A stretch of 64,000 nucleotides of DNA from an uncultured Mediterraneibacter sp. (lineage in GTDB: Bacteria; Bacillota; Clostridia; Lachnospirales; Lachnospiraceae): contig CALWQP010000015.1 of NCBI GenBank assembly GCA_944383695.1, forward strand, positions 1-64,000. Direction: 5' to 3'. The notes under the pieces are model-generated. The model did not search any database and was not told the DNA's origin. It saw only the letters and a program-made list of their open reading frames with translations. This document shows, one piece after another, positions 56,901 to 64,000 of the stretch. Position 1 is the first letter of the stretch. Each line of letters begins with the position of its first letter. Both the position numbers and the translations under genes were made by a program.

Positions 56901-58612
56901 ACGCAGAGATCACGGGAGGAAGCCTGAACCTCAAAGGAGGAGAAAGCTATGTGACAACGCCGATTGATAAGCTGGCATCAGGCAATACCCTTGAGTTTGA
57001 TATCACTTTGGAAAGTGCCCCCGAGGCGGGAGACATCCTGTTCGAGGCGGACAATGAAGGAAACAATGGCGATTATGTCCACGACATCCGTATCATGGAT
57101 GACGGAAGGCTGGGCTTCAGGAGAGAGCTTTACGATTATTACTTTGACTACACCATTCCGGTTGGCGAGAAGGTACACCTTGCGATTTCCACGGAAGGGA
57201 CAAAGACAACACTGTTTGTGGACGGCGAATCCTATGCTGCAGCAGGTGTATACCGGAACAGACAGACCGACGGCGAGATCAGAAAAGAAAACATAACGAT
57301 CGCCACGCTACTATTGCCGCTTCAGCGCATCGGCTCCAAGACCAATGCGATTGCGGCGGTTATCGATAATGTGGAGGTGTTATCCGGCGCATATGTGGAT
57401 GAAACGATAATTGACAGCGCCAGCTTTGAGGTGTACAGTGATAATGAAAACCCGCTCGCAGGCAGTGAAGGACCTGTAAGGCTTGCCTTTGACGGGGATA
57501 CGTCAACATTCTGGCACACCAATTATACTCCGTACCAGGCTTTGCCGGCGACTGTTGAGATCAACATGAACGATGTATATACGATCAACAAGTTCTCATA
57601 CCTGCCACGGCAGACCGGAACAAATGGGATTATCACCGAGTACTCACTGTATTATAAGACAGCAGAGCAGGACGAGTGGGTTCCCCTTGCGGAGAATCAG
57701 ACCTGGGTACAGGATGCTTCCCAGAAGTCAGTCAGATTCGACTCAGTGGAAGCACAGTATCTGAAGTTCGTGGCTCATAACGGCGCTGCACAGGGAGACA
57801 GGGCATTTGCTTCCGCAGCGGAATTTATGGTCCACAAAGTGCTCGAGACACCTGCTCCGGAACCGACAACATATACTGTGACCATCGACGGAACCGTCTA
57901 CACGGTCAATGAAGGAGAGGTTCTTACAGTTGAGACCCCTGCAAAGCCAGGACACAGCTTTGACGGGTTCTACCTTGCAGGAACAGATACGGCAGTTGAC
58001 TTTACACAGCCGGTCACAGGCAGCATGGACGTGGAGTCCAGATTTACCCAGTATACAGTGACAGCCGTAACGCCAGGAGAAGTGCAGGTGACTGTGGGGC
58101 AGATGGATGCCAACGGCCAGGTGACTGTGACAGCCCCGGCCAGGGAAGGGTATAACTTCCTTGGCTGGATGGTAAACGGCGCGATCGTTTATGACCAGCT
58201 TTCCTATACCTTCGTGCCGACGGCAAACACCCAGATTGAGCCGGTGTACGAGGCAGTGGCGCCAGGGACCACATACTATAACGTAACGATCAATGGCACC
58301 ACAGTACAGGTTGCGGCAGGCTCCACCGTTGCACGTCCGGTAGACCCGGTGCAGCCGGGATACCGATTCCTTGGCTGGTATGTGGGAAACACGGTATACG
58401 ACTTTACCCAGCCGGTAACATCAGATCTTGTGATCGAGGCGCGGTTTGAAAGAGTGAATACTCAGGACCAAACCGGAAGCGGCACAGATCCTGCTGTGAA
58501 TGCTGGTACAGCAGTAAAGACCGGTGATCCATCGGACTTTGCGCCATGGATGGGATGCCTTGTGATAAGCGCTTTGGCAGTTATGGCGCTTAAGAGGAAA
58601 AGAACAGATTAA
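53996..58612 (+). CDS. cell-surface GH20 hexosaminidase or lacto-N-biosidase, multidomain
   Basis: 1538 residues. Signal peptide 1-35; two F5/8 C modules (about 36-190, 200-340) sharing RWATN and WExTNIxxY; GH20 N-terminal domain (445-560); GH20 barrel (565-900) with RGFMLDVARKPI, FHVHLNDN and the catalytic D-E pair in HIGTDEYYG (D752, E753). A concanavalin-like module (940-1135), another F5/8 C (1140-1280) and three InlB-type repeats (GHSFDGFYLAG, GYNFLGWMVNG, GYRFLGWYVGN) follow. The end is AVKTGD, membrane helix, KRKRTD. Start ATG 53996 lies just after the fucosidase stop (53991-53993), with GGGGGA, so translation is coupled. Beta-N-acetylhexosaminidase and lacto-N-biosidase cannot be told apart by eye. 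Confidence 0.9.
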   Translation: MREQGKRLRRIGAWALVAAMIIGIALPTSPSKVEAAQPENLAIGATARASEAETADYTADKAIDGIVNREEQKPQSRWATNTHSDSAAQWLEVDLGSVKTFQSFVIAWERTNITSYKIQISATGGSGAADWKDIYEKEGSGQISDINENIHLAEPVEARYVRLYVDGYDLNPGNWQSVSVYEFQIYEDEIPFDLVPSENYCLEGTAEASDFEETSGNPGSQNAAKAIDGDMTTRWATNNSGNGTTARTLTVTLPASQRVQYFKINWEKTNIINYTIDVSSSDSGDFHTVYTNSRQITDTQQVISLEAPVWAKKLRLNVTGYNEAVSSWWNVSVKEFEAYATDPGSISADSTVQEVADLLSAPVANDEGTALVIPETPDGFTVEFLADYEQIVGKDGGIYKPLTQTTVKGIYKVTKDGESAEGTAEHTVTIPGQHSDPGTNEKPTVIPELAEWYGGTEVGNFTVGGRILVSASASDFLTAAQALKEDYAAELGTEMTVETGDDPQTGDIYFVTESASGLGEEGYIMDIGDHVTVKAEAQTGAYWATRSILQIAELNNGTMPKGTARDYPKYEVRGFMLDVARKPISMETLENIVKEMAYYKMNEFHVHLNDNLIFYEDYASAATARDLAYTGFRLESDIVEGGNEGLNKADLTNKDLYYTKEEFRSFILECRSMGVNITPEFDTPGHSGAFTKVRPDLMLQNVISGAANRAGEQFDLSTEKYDGSLAFVKSLWDEYLTEDMFDQTMTVHIGTDEYYGDKNRFRIFSDDLIEYVQSKGYTVRLWGSLSQMPGDAPVRSEGVQMNVWNTTWAIPQDMYRAGFELINTIDGSLYMVPSAGYYYDYLNTQSLYNNWTPNNFGGTVIPAGSEQMLGSTYAIWNDSVDTRANGISEIDIYDRFADAVPTMASKNWGEGADLSYADMRSVTSQLGDAANSNPYHKAEADADGKYLSYEFDDATDSSGSGRDLKTPVNAEITGGSLNLKGGESYVTTPIDKLASGNTLEFDITLESAPEAGDILFEADNEGNNGDYVHDIRIMDDGRLGFRRELYDYYFDYTIPVGEKVHLAISTEGTKTTLFVDGESYAAAGVYRNRQTDGEIRKENITIATLLLPLQRIGSKTNAIAAVIDNVEVLSGAYVDETIIDSASFEVYSDNENPLAGSEGPVRLAFDGDTSTFWHTNYTPYQALPATVEINMNDVYTINKFSYLPRQTGTNGIITEYSLYYKTAEQDEWVPLAENQTWVQDASQKSVRFDSVEAQYLKFVAHNGAAQGDRAFASAAEFMVHKVLETPAPEPTTYTVTIDGTVYTVNEGEVLTVETPAKPGHSFDGFYLAGTDTAVDFTQPVTGSMDVESRFTQYTVTAVTPGEVQVTVGQMDANGQVTVTAPAREGYNFLGWMVNGAIVYDQLSYTFVPTANTQIEPVYEAVAPGTTYYNVTINGTTVQVAAGSTVARPVDPVQPGYRFLGWYVGNTVYDFTQPVTSDLVIEARFERVNTQDQTGSGTDPAVNAGTAVKTGDPSDFAPWMGCLVISALAVMALKRKRTD

Positions 58613-58746
58613 TAATTAATAAAGGAGGTAATCCTCTGAAAATAAATAGGGAAGAACTCCTCTGAAAAGAATTTGAAACATGCGCGAATGCATGGTACAA
58701 TAACAGCGTCAGTGTACAAGGGACATCTCTCCCCGGTATACTGGCG

Positions 58747-59024
58747 TTGTTTCATACAGACGCACACGGACAGGAAACCGCAGGCGGGGAAAGATTTGTT
58801 GACCGTATTGTGGAGCTGTGTGAAAGAGTCCTTGCCTTTATTTGGCTGACCAAAGAGCAGAAACCTAAGCGGGACGCTTTTTATGAGTTTAAAGGGAAAA
58901 AGCTGACTGGGTATATAAAAAATTCATGCTGTATGCAATTGGAAGAGATATCATGAAATACCACCGATTCCTACACCATGAAATCGAGAAATATGAAGAG
59001 GAAAAGGAGCAGAAAACAGCTTAG
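58747..59024 (+). pseudogene. IS1182-like transposase remnant with internal deletion
   Basis: An N-terminal fragment (IVELCERVLAFIWLTKEQKPKRDAFYEFKGKKLTG, up to about 58915) is typical of IS1182-type transposases before the catalytic core. It runs directly, in another frame, into the extreme C-terminus (FMLYAIGRDIMKYHRFL ... EEEKEQKTA, 58923-59024). The catalytic core is absent, so a large internal deletion has occurred. Family assignment is from residue patterns only. The 5' end of the element probably lies near 58650. Confidence 0.65.
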
Positions 59025-59210
59025 ACAAGAGGGCGCTTTCTTCGAAGCCAAACAAGGGGTTTTCGCGTCCTAAAATAAGACCTGATAAGAGAAGGAGACG
59101 CTCCCGCAGAGATTCAAAGCTTTGAGAAAGACTGAATTTTACGGGAGTGTCTCCTCCTTAAGTGTCAGGGGGCAAAAGTCGGTATTATCCGACGGCCCCT
59201 TTTCTATATC
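59025..59210. other. element-end hairpin in the gap before dacA
   Basis: No gene is seen. AAGGAGACGCTCCCG (59092-59106) is inverted at 59142-59156 (CGGGAGTGTCTCCTC) and may be what is left of the insertion element's terminal region; the terminator at 59168-59205 follows. Confidence 0.4.
59168..59205 (+). terminator. terminator before dacA
   Basis: GGGGC...GTCGG pairs with CCGAC...GCCCC, then TTTTCT. It is the first good terminator after the glycosidase operon, so it may end that transcript. Confidence 0.7.
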
Positions 59211-59239
59211 TTGCAACGTCCGGAACAATCATCTATAAT
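59211..59239 (+). promoter_or_regulatory. promoter of dacA
   Basis: -35 TTGCAA (59211-59216), 17 bp, perfect -10 TATAAT (59234-59239), 45 bp before the start codon. Confidence 0.75.
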
Positions 59240-59284
59240 AATAAAAGTTTATGACGCGACATCAGACAGCAATCGGAGGATGAG

Positions 59285-60793
59285 ATGAGAAACTATATAA
59301 AGCGCGCCGCAGCCGCGGTTCTGACCGGGATTATGACGGTCATACTGGCGGGGAACGTACTGGCGGATGAAACAACGGCTTTTGAAGAAGCCCTGCAGGC
59401 GTCCTATGATATCGTGCCGGATACGAACAATATCCAGGGCTGGCCTCAGGGACCGCATGTGTATGGCGGTTCGGCCATCGTAATGGATATGAACAGCGGG
59501 GCGGTGCTCTATGGCAAGAAGGTGGATGACCGGCATTATCCGGCAAGTATTACAAAGATTCTGACAGCGCTGGTGGCGCTGGAGAATTCGAAGCTGAACG
59601 ATGAGGTGTATTTTTCTGAGGACAGCGTGTCTTTTCTTGAGTATGGAGACGCCAGTATCGGGATGACGCCAGGGGAGATACTGAGTATGAACGACGCCTT
59701 ATACGGAATGCTGCTGGCTTCTGCAAATGAGGTTTCCTATGCTATTGCGGAGAGCGTAGGAAAGCTGATGGGTGGGGACTATAATACATTTATCCAGGAA
59801 ATGAATGACCGTGCTGCGCAGCTAGGGTGTACCGGCTCACACTGGACGAATGCAAACGGGCTCCACAATGAGCAGCATTATACGACAGCCCATGATATGG
59901 CGCTGATCGCGTCCGCTGTCTATCAGTTCGAGGAATTCCGTACGGTCATGCAGGCATTGAATTATACAATCGGACCGACGAATCTTGTAGGAGAATCGCG
60001 TACGTTTCAGCAGAATCATAAGATGCTGTGGGAGGGCGGGTACTATTACTACGAGTATTGTACCGGCGGGAAGACGGGATATACGGATCAGTCCAGGACA
60101 ACGCTGGTCACAATGGCTGACAACGGAAATATGCAGCTTGTGGCAGTCTTGCTTCAAGACGATGGAGATGTATATGTGGATACAAGGGCAATGTTTGATT
60201 ATGCGTTTTCCAATTTTTCCAAGGTGTCCCTGCATGGACAGCCTAAAGCTGAGGGGGTAAGCGCTTATGAAGACGATGCAGCCTATGTGGTGCTGCCTGC
60301 GGGTATTGATTTTTCATCGCTTGAGAGTGAGATAACAATTACGGATAAAATGGAGGGAACGGGGAAAGTTACCTACTTTTACGAAGGGCAGAACGTGGGA
60401 AGCGCGGAAGTGACCCTGACGCCAGAATATGTAAAGGAGCAGACAGGGTATGATATCACTCCCCAGATAGTGAAAAAAGACAGCCTTCCGGCAGATGAAC
60501 CGGCGCAGGTGGAAACCGGGCTTCCTCTTGTGGTAAAAATCCTGATCGGCTTGGGAGCTGCAATTGTGGTACTGGCGGTCTTTTTCTGCGCGGCGGTCAG
60601 ATATGCCCTTGTAAAGAAAAGAAGACGCCGTATGGCGATGGCAAGGAGACGCCGGAATGGAAGGACGGCGCATAAATATACCGGGAACTATACCCGCAGG
60701 TATTCCGGAACCCGGCATCCTTCCGGAGCGCGCCGGGACCGATATGCCGCGGGAGCGGATCCGTATTCTTCCGGGCGGAAACGCAGGAGATAA
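59285..60793 (+). CDS. dacA: D-alanyl-D-alanine carboxypeptidase (PBP5-like)
   Basis: A 502-residue penicillin-binding protein that trims the terminal D-Ala from peptidoglycan stems. Signal peptide 1-27; catalytic SxxK as PASITK (S88, K91), SAN in LLASANEVS, and KTG in GGKTGYTDQS. A C-terminal beta domain follows, then VETGLPL, a membrane helix (VVKILIGLGAAIVVLAVFFCAA) and a tail of about 70 residues that is extremely rich in Arg (KKRRRRMAMARRRRN ... GRKRRR). PBP5 homologues usually end in a short amphipathic anchor, so this transmembrane helix with a basic tail is unusual. GGAGG lies upstream. Confidence 0.93.
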   Translation: MRNYIKRAAAAVLTGIMTVILAGNVLADETTAFEEALQASYDIVPDTNNIQGWPQGPHVYGGSAIVMDMNSGAVLYGKKVDDRHYPASITKILTALVALENSKLNDEVYFSEDSVSFLEYGDASIGMTPGEILSMNDALYGMLLASANEVSYAIAESVGKLMGGDYNTFIQEMNDRAAQLGCTGSHWTNANGLHNEQHYTTAHDMALIASAVYQFEEFRTVMQALNYTIGPTNLVGESRTFQQNHKMLWEGGYYYYEYCTGGKTGYTDQSRTTLVTMADNGNMQLVAVLLQDDGDVYVDTRAMFDYAFSNFSKVSLHGQPKAEGVSAYEDDAAYVVLPAGIDFSSLESEITITDKMEGTGKVTYFYEGQNVGSAEVTLTPEYVKEQTGYDITPQIVKKDSLPADEPAQVETGLPLVVKILIGLGAAIVVLAVFFCAAVRYALVKKRRRRMAMARRRRNGRTAHKYTGNYTRRYSGTRHPSGARRDRYAAGADPYSSGRKRRR

Positions 60794-60811
60794 ACAGAAT
60801 AGAGCGGACAT

Positions 60812-61807
60812 TCAGAGATACTGCCTTCGGTAATCCGTGGGCAGTATTTTCATGATGTCCTTAAAGGCAGCCGAAAATTTGCTCTGGCTCTCATAACCCA
60901 CCTCTGAGGCGACAGATGATATACTCTGATCAGTATTGCGAAGAAGCTCCGCCGCTTTCATGATCCGGTACTGCTTCATGTATGACGCGACAGGCATCCC
61001 GTAGACGGATTTGAAGACGCTTTTGAGCGCGGCTGTATTGATCAGGTACTGGCGAGATAGCTCCTCGATGGTATGCCGTTTTTTCAGGTCAGATGTTATC
61101 ACGTCATGGATCCGGCGTATGGTGTCGGCCTGTTCAGAGTGGAAGGAGTTAAACACTGTATTTTCCGCCGGTCCGGTCATGCTCAGAAAGAGCAGCAGCT
61201 CCTGGCATTTCAGCTTGAGATAAGGGCGTTTCATTTTTTCGGGCAAAACGTATACCTCTGAGAAAATATGACCGATCCGCGAGCTGGCAGGCAGGGCGGC
61301 AGTCTCTTTTGTCCCGCAGAAGGAGCGGCACAGGGCGCAGACGTCTAATTCCGCATCGCTGAGCGGCTCGGGCAGGGTGTCCTTCAGGACGGAGAGATCG
61401 AGGGAAATAGTCAGCCCTTCATAATAGCCAAGTGGCAAAGTGATCTCGGAGTCCGCGCACTTATCCGTGGCGTGGAAAGACAGATCGCCGCTTCCGAAAT
61501 ACAGGCTCAGACCGCCTTTCATTTTCCAGCCGATACGTCCATGGCAGCAGTGATCGATGGAGAGGACACAATTTTTGTGATCGTGGTGAAAGCGGAACCG
61601 GTCGCCGAGAAAATAATTATAGGAAAGTTCGATTCCCGGATACAGCATATAGGTTTCAGTTTTTAATTTTGTGTCAGCGGGAAGGGCAGCGTCAGAGAAG
61701 TCCCTGATACAGACATCCCCGGAAAGAGGGTGGCGTATCATCAGGAATTTCCCCGACGGGACATCGCGCAGATGCTCCCGGATCCCACAGGAAGGATCTT
61801 TCTCCAT
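60812..61807 (-). CDS. AraC family transcriptional regulator
   Basis: A 331-residue regulator with an N-terminal effector domain of about 200 residues and a C-terminal double HTH (IEELSRQYLINTAALKSVFKSVYGMPVASYMKQYRIMKAAELLRN, then ISSVASEVGYESQSKFSAAFKDIM). The PchR-like layout is often tied to metal or siderophore genes; the target is unknown. It converges on dacA with 18 bp between. The metal-efflux module starts just upstream of it. Confidence 0.9.
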   Translation of the reverse strand: MEKDPSCGIREHLRDVPSGKFLMIRHPLSGDVCIRDFSDAALPADTKLKTETYMLYPGIELSYNYFLGDRFRFHHDHKNCVLSIDHCCHGRIGWKMKGGLSLYFGSGDLSFHATDKCADSEITLPLGYYEGLTISLDLSVLKDTLPEPLSDAELDVCALCRSFCGTKETAALPASSRIGHIFSEVYVLPEKMKRPYLKLKCQELLLFLSMTGPAENTVFNSFHSEQADTIRRIHDVITSDLKKRHTIEELSRQYLINTAALKSVFKSVYGMPVASYMKQYRIMKAAELLRNTDQSISSVASEVGYESQSKFSAAFKDIMKILPTDYRRQYL

Positions 61808-61865
61808 AGGAAAACCTCCGTTTCATAAAAACTTATCATGGAAGAACATATAGTTCATCGAAAAA

Positions 61866-62237
61866 TCAGGCGTGCTGTTCGGGGCAGGTGACCCGTCCCA
61901 GCTTTTCGATTGTGTGGTGCAGTACCCGGGCAAGCTCTGTATCCGCGGTCCGATAGTACATTTCTTTTCCCTCGCGCCTGCTCACGATCAGCCCGCTGCT
62001 CTTTAAAAGGCGGAGATGGTGGGACACAGCCGGGCTTGTCATATTGACAATGGCAGCAATATTGAGCACGCATTCTTCGCAGTGGCACAAAAGCCAGAAA
62101 ATACGCAGCCTGCTTGGGTCTCCAAGCTGCTTCATCGCTTCAGACACACCGGCGATCTCATCCTCGCCGGGCATGTTTTTCATGATCTCTTCTTCATTAT
62201 GATAGCCATGGTCATGGGGCAGCTTCTTGTTATCCAT
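61866..62237 (-). CDS. ArsR/SmtB family metal-responsive repressor
   Basis: A 123-residue winged-helix repressor. The N-terminus is His-rich (HDHGYH), the metal-binding alpha-3 segment reads LLCHCEECVLNIAAIV with three cysteines, and the recognition helix is SPAVSHHLRLLKSSGLI. It ends CPEQHA. It is divergent from the metallochaperone and ATPase genes, and palindromes in their promoters fit an ArsR-type operator. Metal release of the repressor would turn on efflux; Zn/Cd/Pb is likelier than arsenic given the ATPase (inference). Confidence 0.92.
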   Translation of the reverse strand: MDNKKLPHDHGYHNEEEIMKNMPGEDEIAGVSEAMKQLGDPSRLRIFWLLCHCEECVLNIAAIVNMTSPAVSHHLRLLKSSGLIVSRREGKEMYYRTADTELARVLHHTIEKLGRVTCPEQHA

Positions 62238-62344
62238 GCAGGACCCTCCTTTGCGTTTGATGTACGATTCTTAGCGTTGTTTCAGGCAGATTGCTCCAAT
62301 TGGGAATTTTTTTCGCCCAAATGGAAAAATGCTCGGTCTTTCTA

Positions 62345-62397
62345 TTGACTTATTATACAATCTGGATTACATTATAGTCAACAATTAAATAATTGTT
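62345..62397 (+). promoter_or_regulatory. promoter and ArsR-type operator of the metallochaperone gene
   Basis: -35 TTGACT (62345-62350), 17 bp, -10 TACATT (62368-62373). Just downstream, AACAATTA-AA-TAATTGTT (62380-62397) is a perfect 8-2-8 palindrome overlapping the predicted start point. Confidence 0.65.
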
Positions 62398-62449
62398 TAA
62401 TCGAAAACATATAACGCCGGATACCGGTAGAAAATAAGGAGAGAATGAT

Positions 62450-62668
62450 ATGAAAAAGAGCTATAAGATCGACGTGGACTGTGCAAACTGTGCAAATAAA
62501 ATGGAACAGGCCGCAAAGGAGACGGCAGGCGTAAAAGATGCGGTCGTAAACTTCATGACCTTAAAGATGAATGTGGAATTTGAAGAGGGTCAGGATGCAA
62601 AGACAGTCATGCAGGAGGTAAGGAAAAACTGCAAAAGGGTAGAAGATGACTGCGAGATCTTTCTGTAG
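62450..62668 (+). CDS. heavy-metal-associated (HMA) domain metallochaperone
   Basis: A 72-residue ferredoxin-like HMA protein with the metal site in VDCANCANKMEQ (CxxC) and extra cysteines near the C-terminus (NCKRVEDDCEIF). It corresponds to the HMA domain that in many Zn/Cd ATPases is fused at the N-terminus; here it is a separate protein ahead of an ATPase lacking it. GGAGAG precedes the ATG. Confidence 0.93.
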   Translation: MKKSYKIDVDCANCANKMEQAAKETAGVKDAVVNFMTLKMNVEFEEGQDAKTVMQEVRKNCKRVEDDCEIFL

Positions 62669-62730
62669 GATAGATTTTCTGGTATATGATAAATGTTCCG
62701 GTAATTATTCCGGAAAAGACAGAACATTTC

Positions 62731-62754
62731 CCCGGGATCGCGTTAGATCCCGGG
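62731..62754 (+). other. hairpin between the chaperone and ATPase genes
   Basis: CCCGGGATC / GATCCCGGG, a 9-bp GC-rich stem without a T-run. It probably shapes relative expression of the two genes or is a weak terminator. Confidence 0.45.
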
Positions 62755-62776
62755 ATTAAATATGAAATACAAGTAA

Positions 62777-62800
62777 ACAATTAAGCACATATTTAATTGT
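62777..62800. promoter_or_regulatory. second ArsR-type operator, before the ATPase gene
   Basis: ACAATTAA-8 bp-TTAATTGT repeats the half-site of the operator at 62380-62397, 30 bp before the ATPase start. The ATPase may thus be repressed separately as well as from the upstream promoter. Confidence 0.55.
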
Positions 62801-62829
62801 AAAAATGAGCAAACGGAAGGAATGAGCTT

Positions 62830-64000
62830 ATGACAAAGAAACAGAAAAAAATGTTGATCAGGATTCTGGCTGCTGCGGCGCTGCTGATAGGATTTAATTT
62901 TCTGCCATTAGGCGGACTGCTGAGGTTTATCCTCTATCTGATCCCATATCTGGTGATTGGCTATGACATTCTGATCAAGGCATTTAAAGGAATCAGGAAC
63001 CGCCAGCCATTTGACGAGAGCCTCCTGATGTCGATCGCCACGATCGGTGCAATTGCGATTGCGATATACAACGAAGTGGTTAATCATGAAGCCGGGGATT
63101 ATGTAGAGGCGATCGCTGTTATGCTGTTCTATCAGATCGGAGAGTGGTTTCAGAGCTACGCGGTAGGGAAAAGCCGCAGGAATATCAGTGATCTGATGGA
63201 TATCCGTCCGGATTATGCAAATATCGAAACAGACGGAAAACTTGAACAGATCGATCCGGATGAAGTGGAGATTGGCTCTGTGATCGTGGTGCAGCCGGGT
63301 GAGAAAGTCCCCATCGATGGTATTGTAACGGAAGGAACGTCCACCCTTAACACAAGCGCGCTAACAGGGGAGAGCCTGCCCAGAGATGCACAGGAGGGGG
63401 ACGAGATTATCAGCGGATGCATCAATATGACCGGAGTTCTAAAGATACGGACCACGAAAGAGTTCGGGGAGTCCACGGTGTCAAAGATCCTGGATCTGGT
63501 GGAAAACGCAAGTTCCAGAAAATCAAAATCCGAAGACTTTATTACCAAATTTGCACGGGTTTATACCCCGACAGTTGTTTACAGTGCCATCGCGCTCGCA
63601 ATTCTTCCTCCGCTTGTGCGGATGTTCGGTATGGGGATTCCGGCAGAGTGGGACACCTGGATCTACCGCGCGCTTACATTTCTTGTCATCAGCTGTCCAT
63701 GTGCACTGGTGATCAGTATTCCCTTAAGCTTCTTCGCGGGAATCGGCGGGGCGAGCAATTCGGGAGTGCTTGTGAAAGGTTCCAATTATCTGGAAACATT
63801 ATCTCAGATAAAATGTGTCGTATTTGATAAGACAGGTACATTGACACAGGGTGTATTCGAGGTAAATGAGGTGCACCATAACGAGATGGACAAGGAGCGG
63901 TTTTTGGAATACGCGGCGCTGGCCGAGAGCGCCTCTTCCCATCCGATCAGCAAGAGCCTGCAGAGGGCATACGGAAAGGAGATTGATCGAAGCCGGGTAA
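62830..64000 (+). CDS. heavy-metal-translocating P1B-type ATPase (partial, runs off the window)
   Basis: The first 390 residues of a ZntA/CadA-type efflux pump. Membrane helices at about 10-50 and 60-110, actuator domain with TGES (SALTGESLPRDA), the metal-passage motif SCPCALV (C289-P-C291) and the phosphorylation site FDKTGTLTQG (D333). There is no N-terminal HMA domain; that role falls to the separate chaperone at 62450. CPC with this layout fits Zn2+/Cd2+/Pb2+ export. GGAAGGA lies before ATG 62830. The remaining P and N domains are beyond 64000. Confidence 0.93.
   Translation, partial: MTKKQKKMLIRILAAAALLIGFNFLPLGGLLRFILYLIPYLVIGYDILIKAFKGIRNRQPFDESLLMSIATIGAIAIAIYNEVVNHEAGDYVEAIAVMLFYQIGEWFQSYAVGKSRRNISDLMDIRPDYANIETDGKLEQIDPDEVEIGSVIVVQPGEKVPIDGIVTEGTSTLNTSALTGESLPRDAQEGDEIISGCINMTGVLKIRTTKEFGESTVSKILDLVENASSRKSKSEDFITKFARVYTPTVVYSAIALAILPPLVRMFGMGIPAEWDTWIYRALTFLVISCPCALVISIPLSFFAGIGGASNSGVLVKGSNYLETLSQIKCVVFDKTGTLTQGVFEVNEVHHNEMDKERFLEYAALAESASSHPISKSLQRAYGKEIDRSRV

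Overview
This 64 kb window is a piece of a Firmicutes chromosome, most likely a gut Lachnospiraceae (Clostridia; Ruminococcus torques/lactaris, Mediterraneibacter or Dorea-like). The evidence is the origin gene order, clostridial families (DUF3881, DUF4446, DUF5702, DUF6382, BofA), a Gram-positive Tad pilus locus and giant cell-surface glycosidases with Gram-positive anchors. This is inferred from content; no database search was run.

The replication origin lies between dnaA (minus) and rpmH (plus), about 24.78-25.19 kb, with consensus DnaA boxes there and further boxes between dnaA and dnaN. The flanks mirror each other: leftward on the minus strand dnaA, dnaN, an S4-domain gene, recF, gyrB, gyrA; rightward on the plus strand rpmH, rnpA, yidD, yidC, khpB/jag, mnmE, mnmG, rsmG, then three parS sites, parA, parB, a DUF4446 gene, serS, a DUF3881 gene and tRNA-Arg(CCT). 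One opposite-strand alpha/beta hydrolase gene interrupts the block between rsmG and parA.

Left of gyrA (6.9-15.6 kb) is a compact minus-strand Tad/Flp pilus operon: TadZ, TadA ATPase, TadB, TadC, Flp pilin, DUF5702 protein, TadE/G-like pseudopilin, prepilin peptidase, TadE-like protein, DUF6382 protein, and probably a rhomboid protease. A perfect 26-bp inverted repeat brackets 119 bp at the 5' end of the TadE/G-like gene and looks like a possible DNA inversion switch. The first 6.3 kb holds a TSCPD protein, a nonsense-broken Rpn nuclease, a structured-RNA candidate with a 28-bp closing helix and its own terminator, a DUF6147 secreted protein, an ECF sigma factor with a likely membrane anti-sigma factor on either side of an isolated murG, a HIT protein and a soluble histidine kinase.

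Right of the origin block, 38.8-43.5 kb is a sucrose locus (scrR repressor, scrA PTS transporter, scrB sucrose-6-phosphate hydrolase) with a clear operator. From 43.7 to 58.6 kb three very large secreted enzymes stand in one operon: a GH2 beta-galactosidase, a GH29 alpha-L-fucosidase and a GH20 hexosaminidase or lacto-N-biosidase. Each has a signal peptide, carbohydrate-binding and Ig-like modules, and the same AVxTGD C-terminal anchor motif. Together they would remove fucose, galactose and N-acetylhexosamine (or lacto-N-biose) from host mucin or milk glycans at the cell surface. After an internally deleted IS1182-like remnant come a D-Ala-D-Ala carboxypeptidase, an AraC regulator, and a metal-efflux module (ArsR repressor, CxxC metallochaperone, P-type ATPase running off the right edge) with matching palindromic operators.
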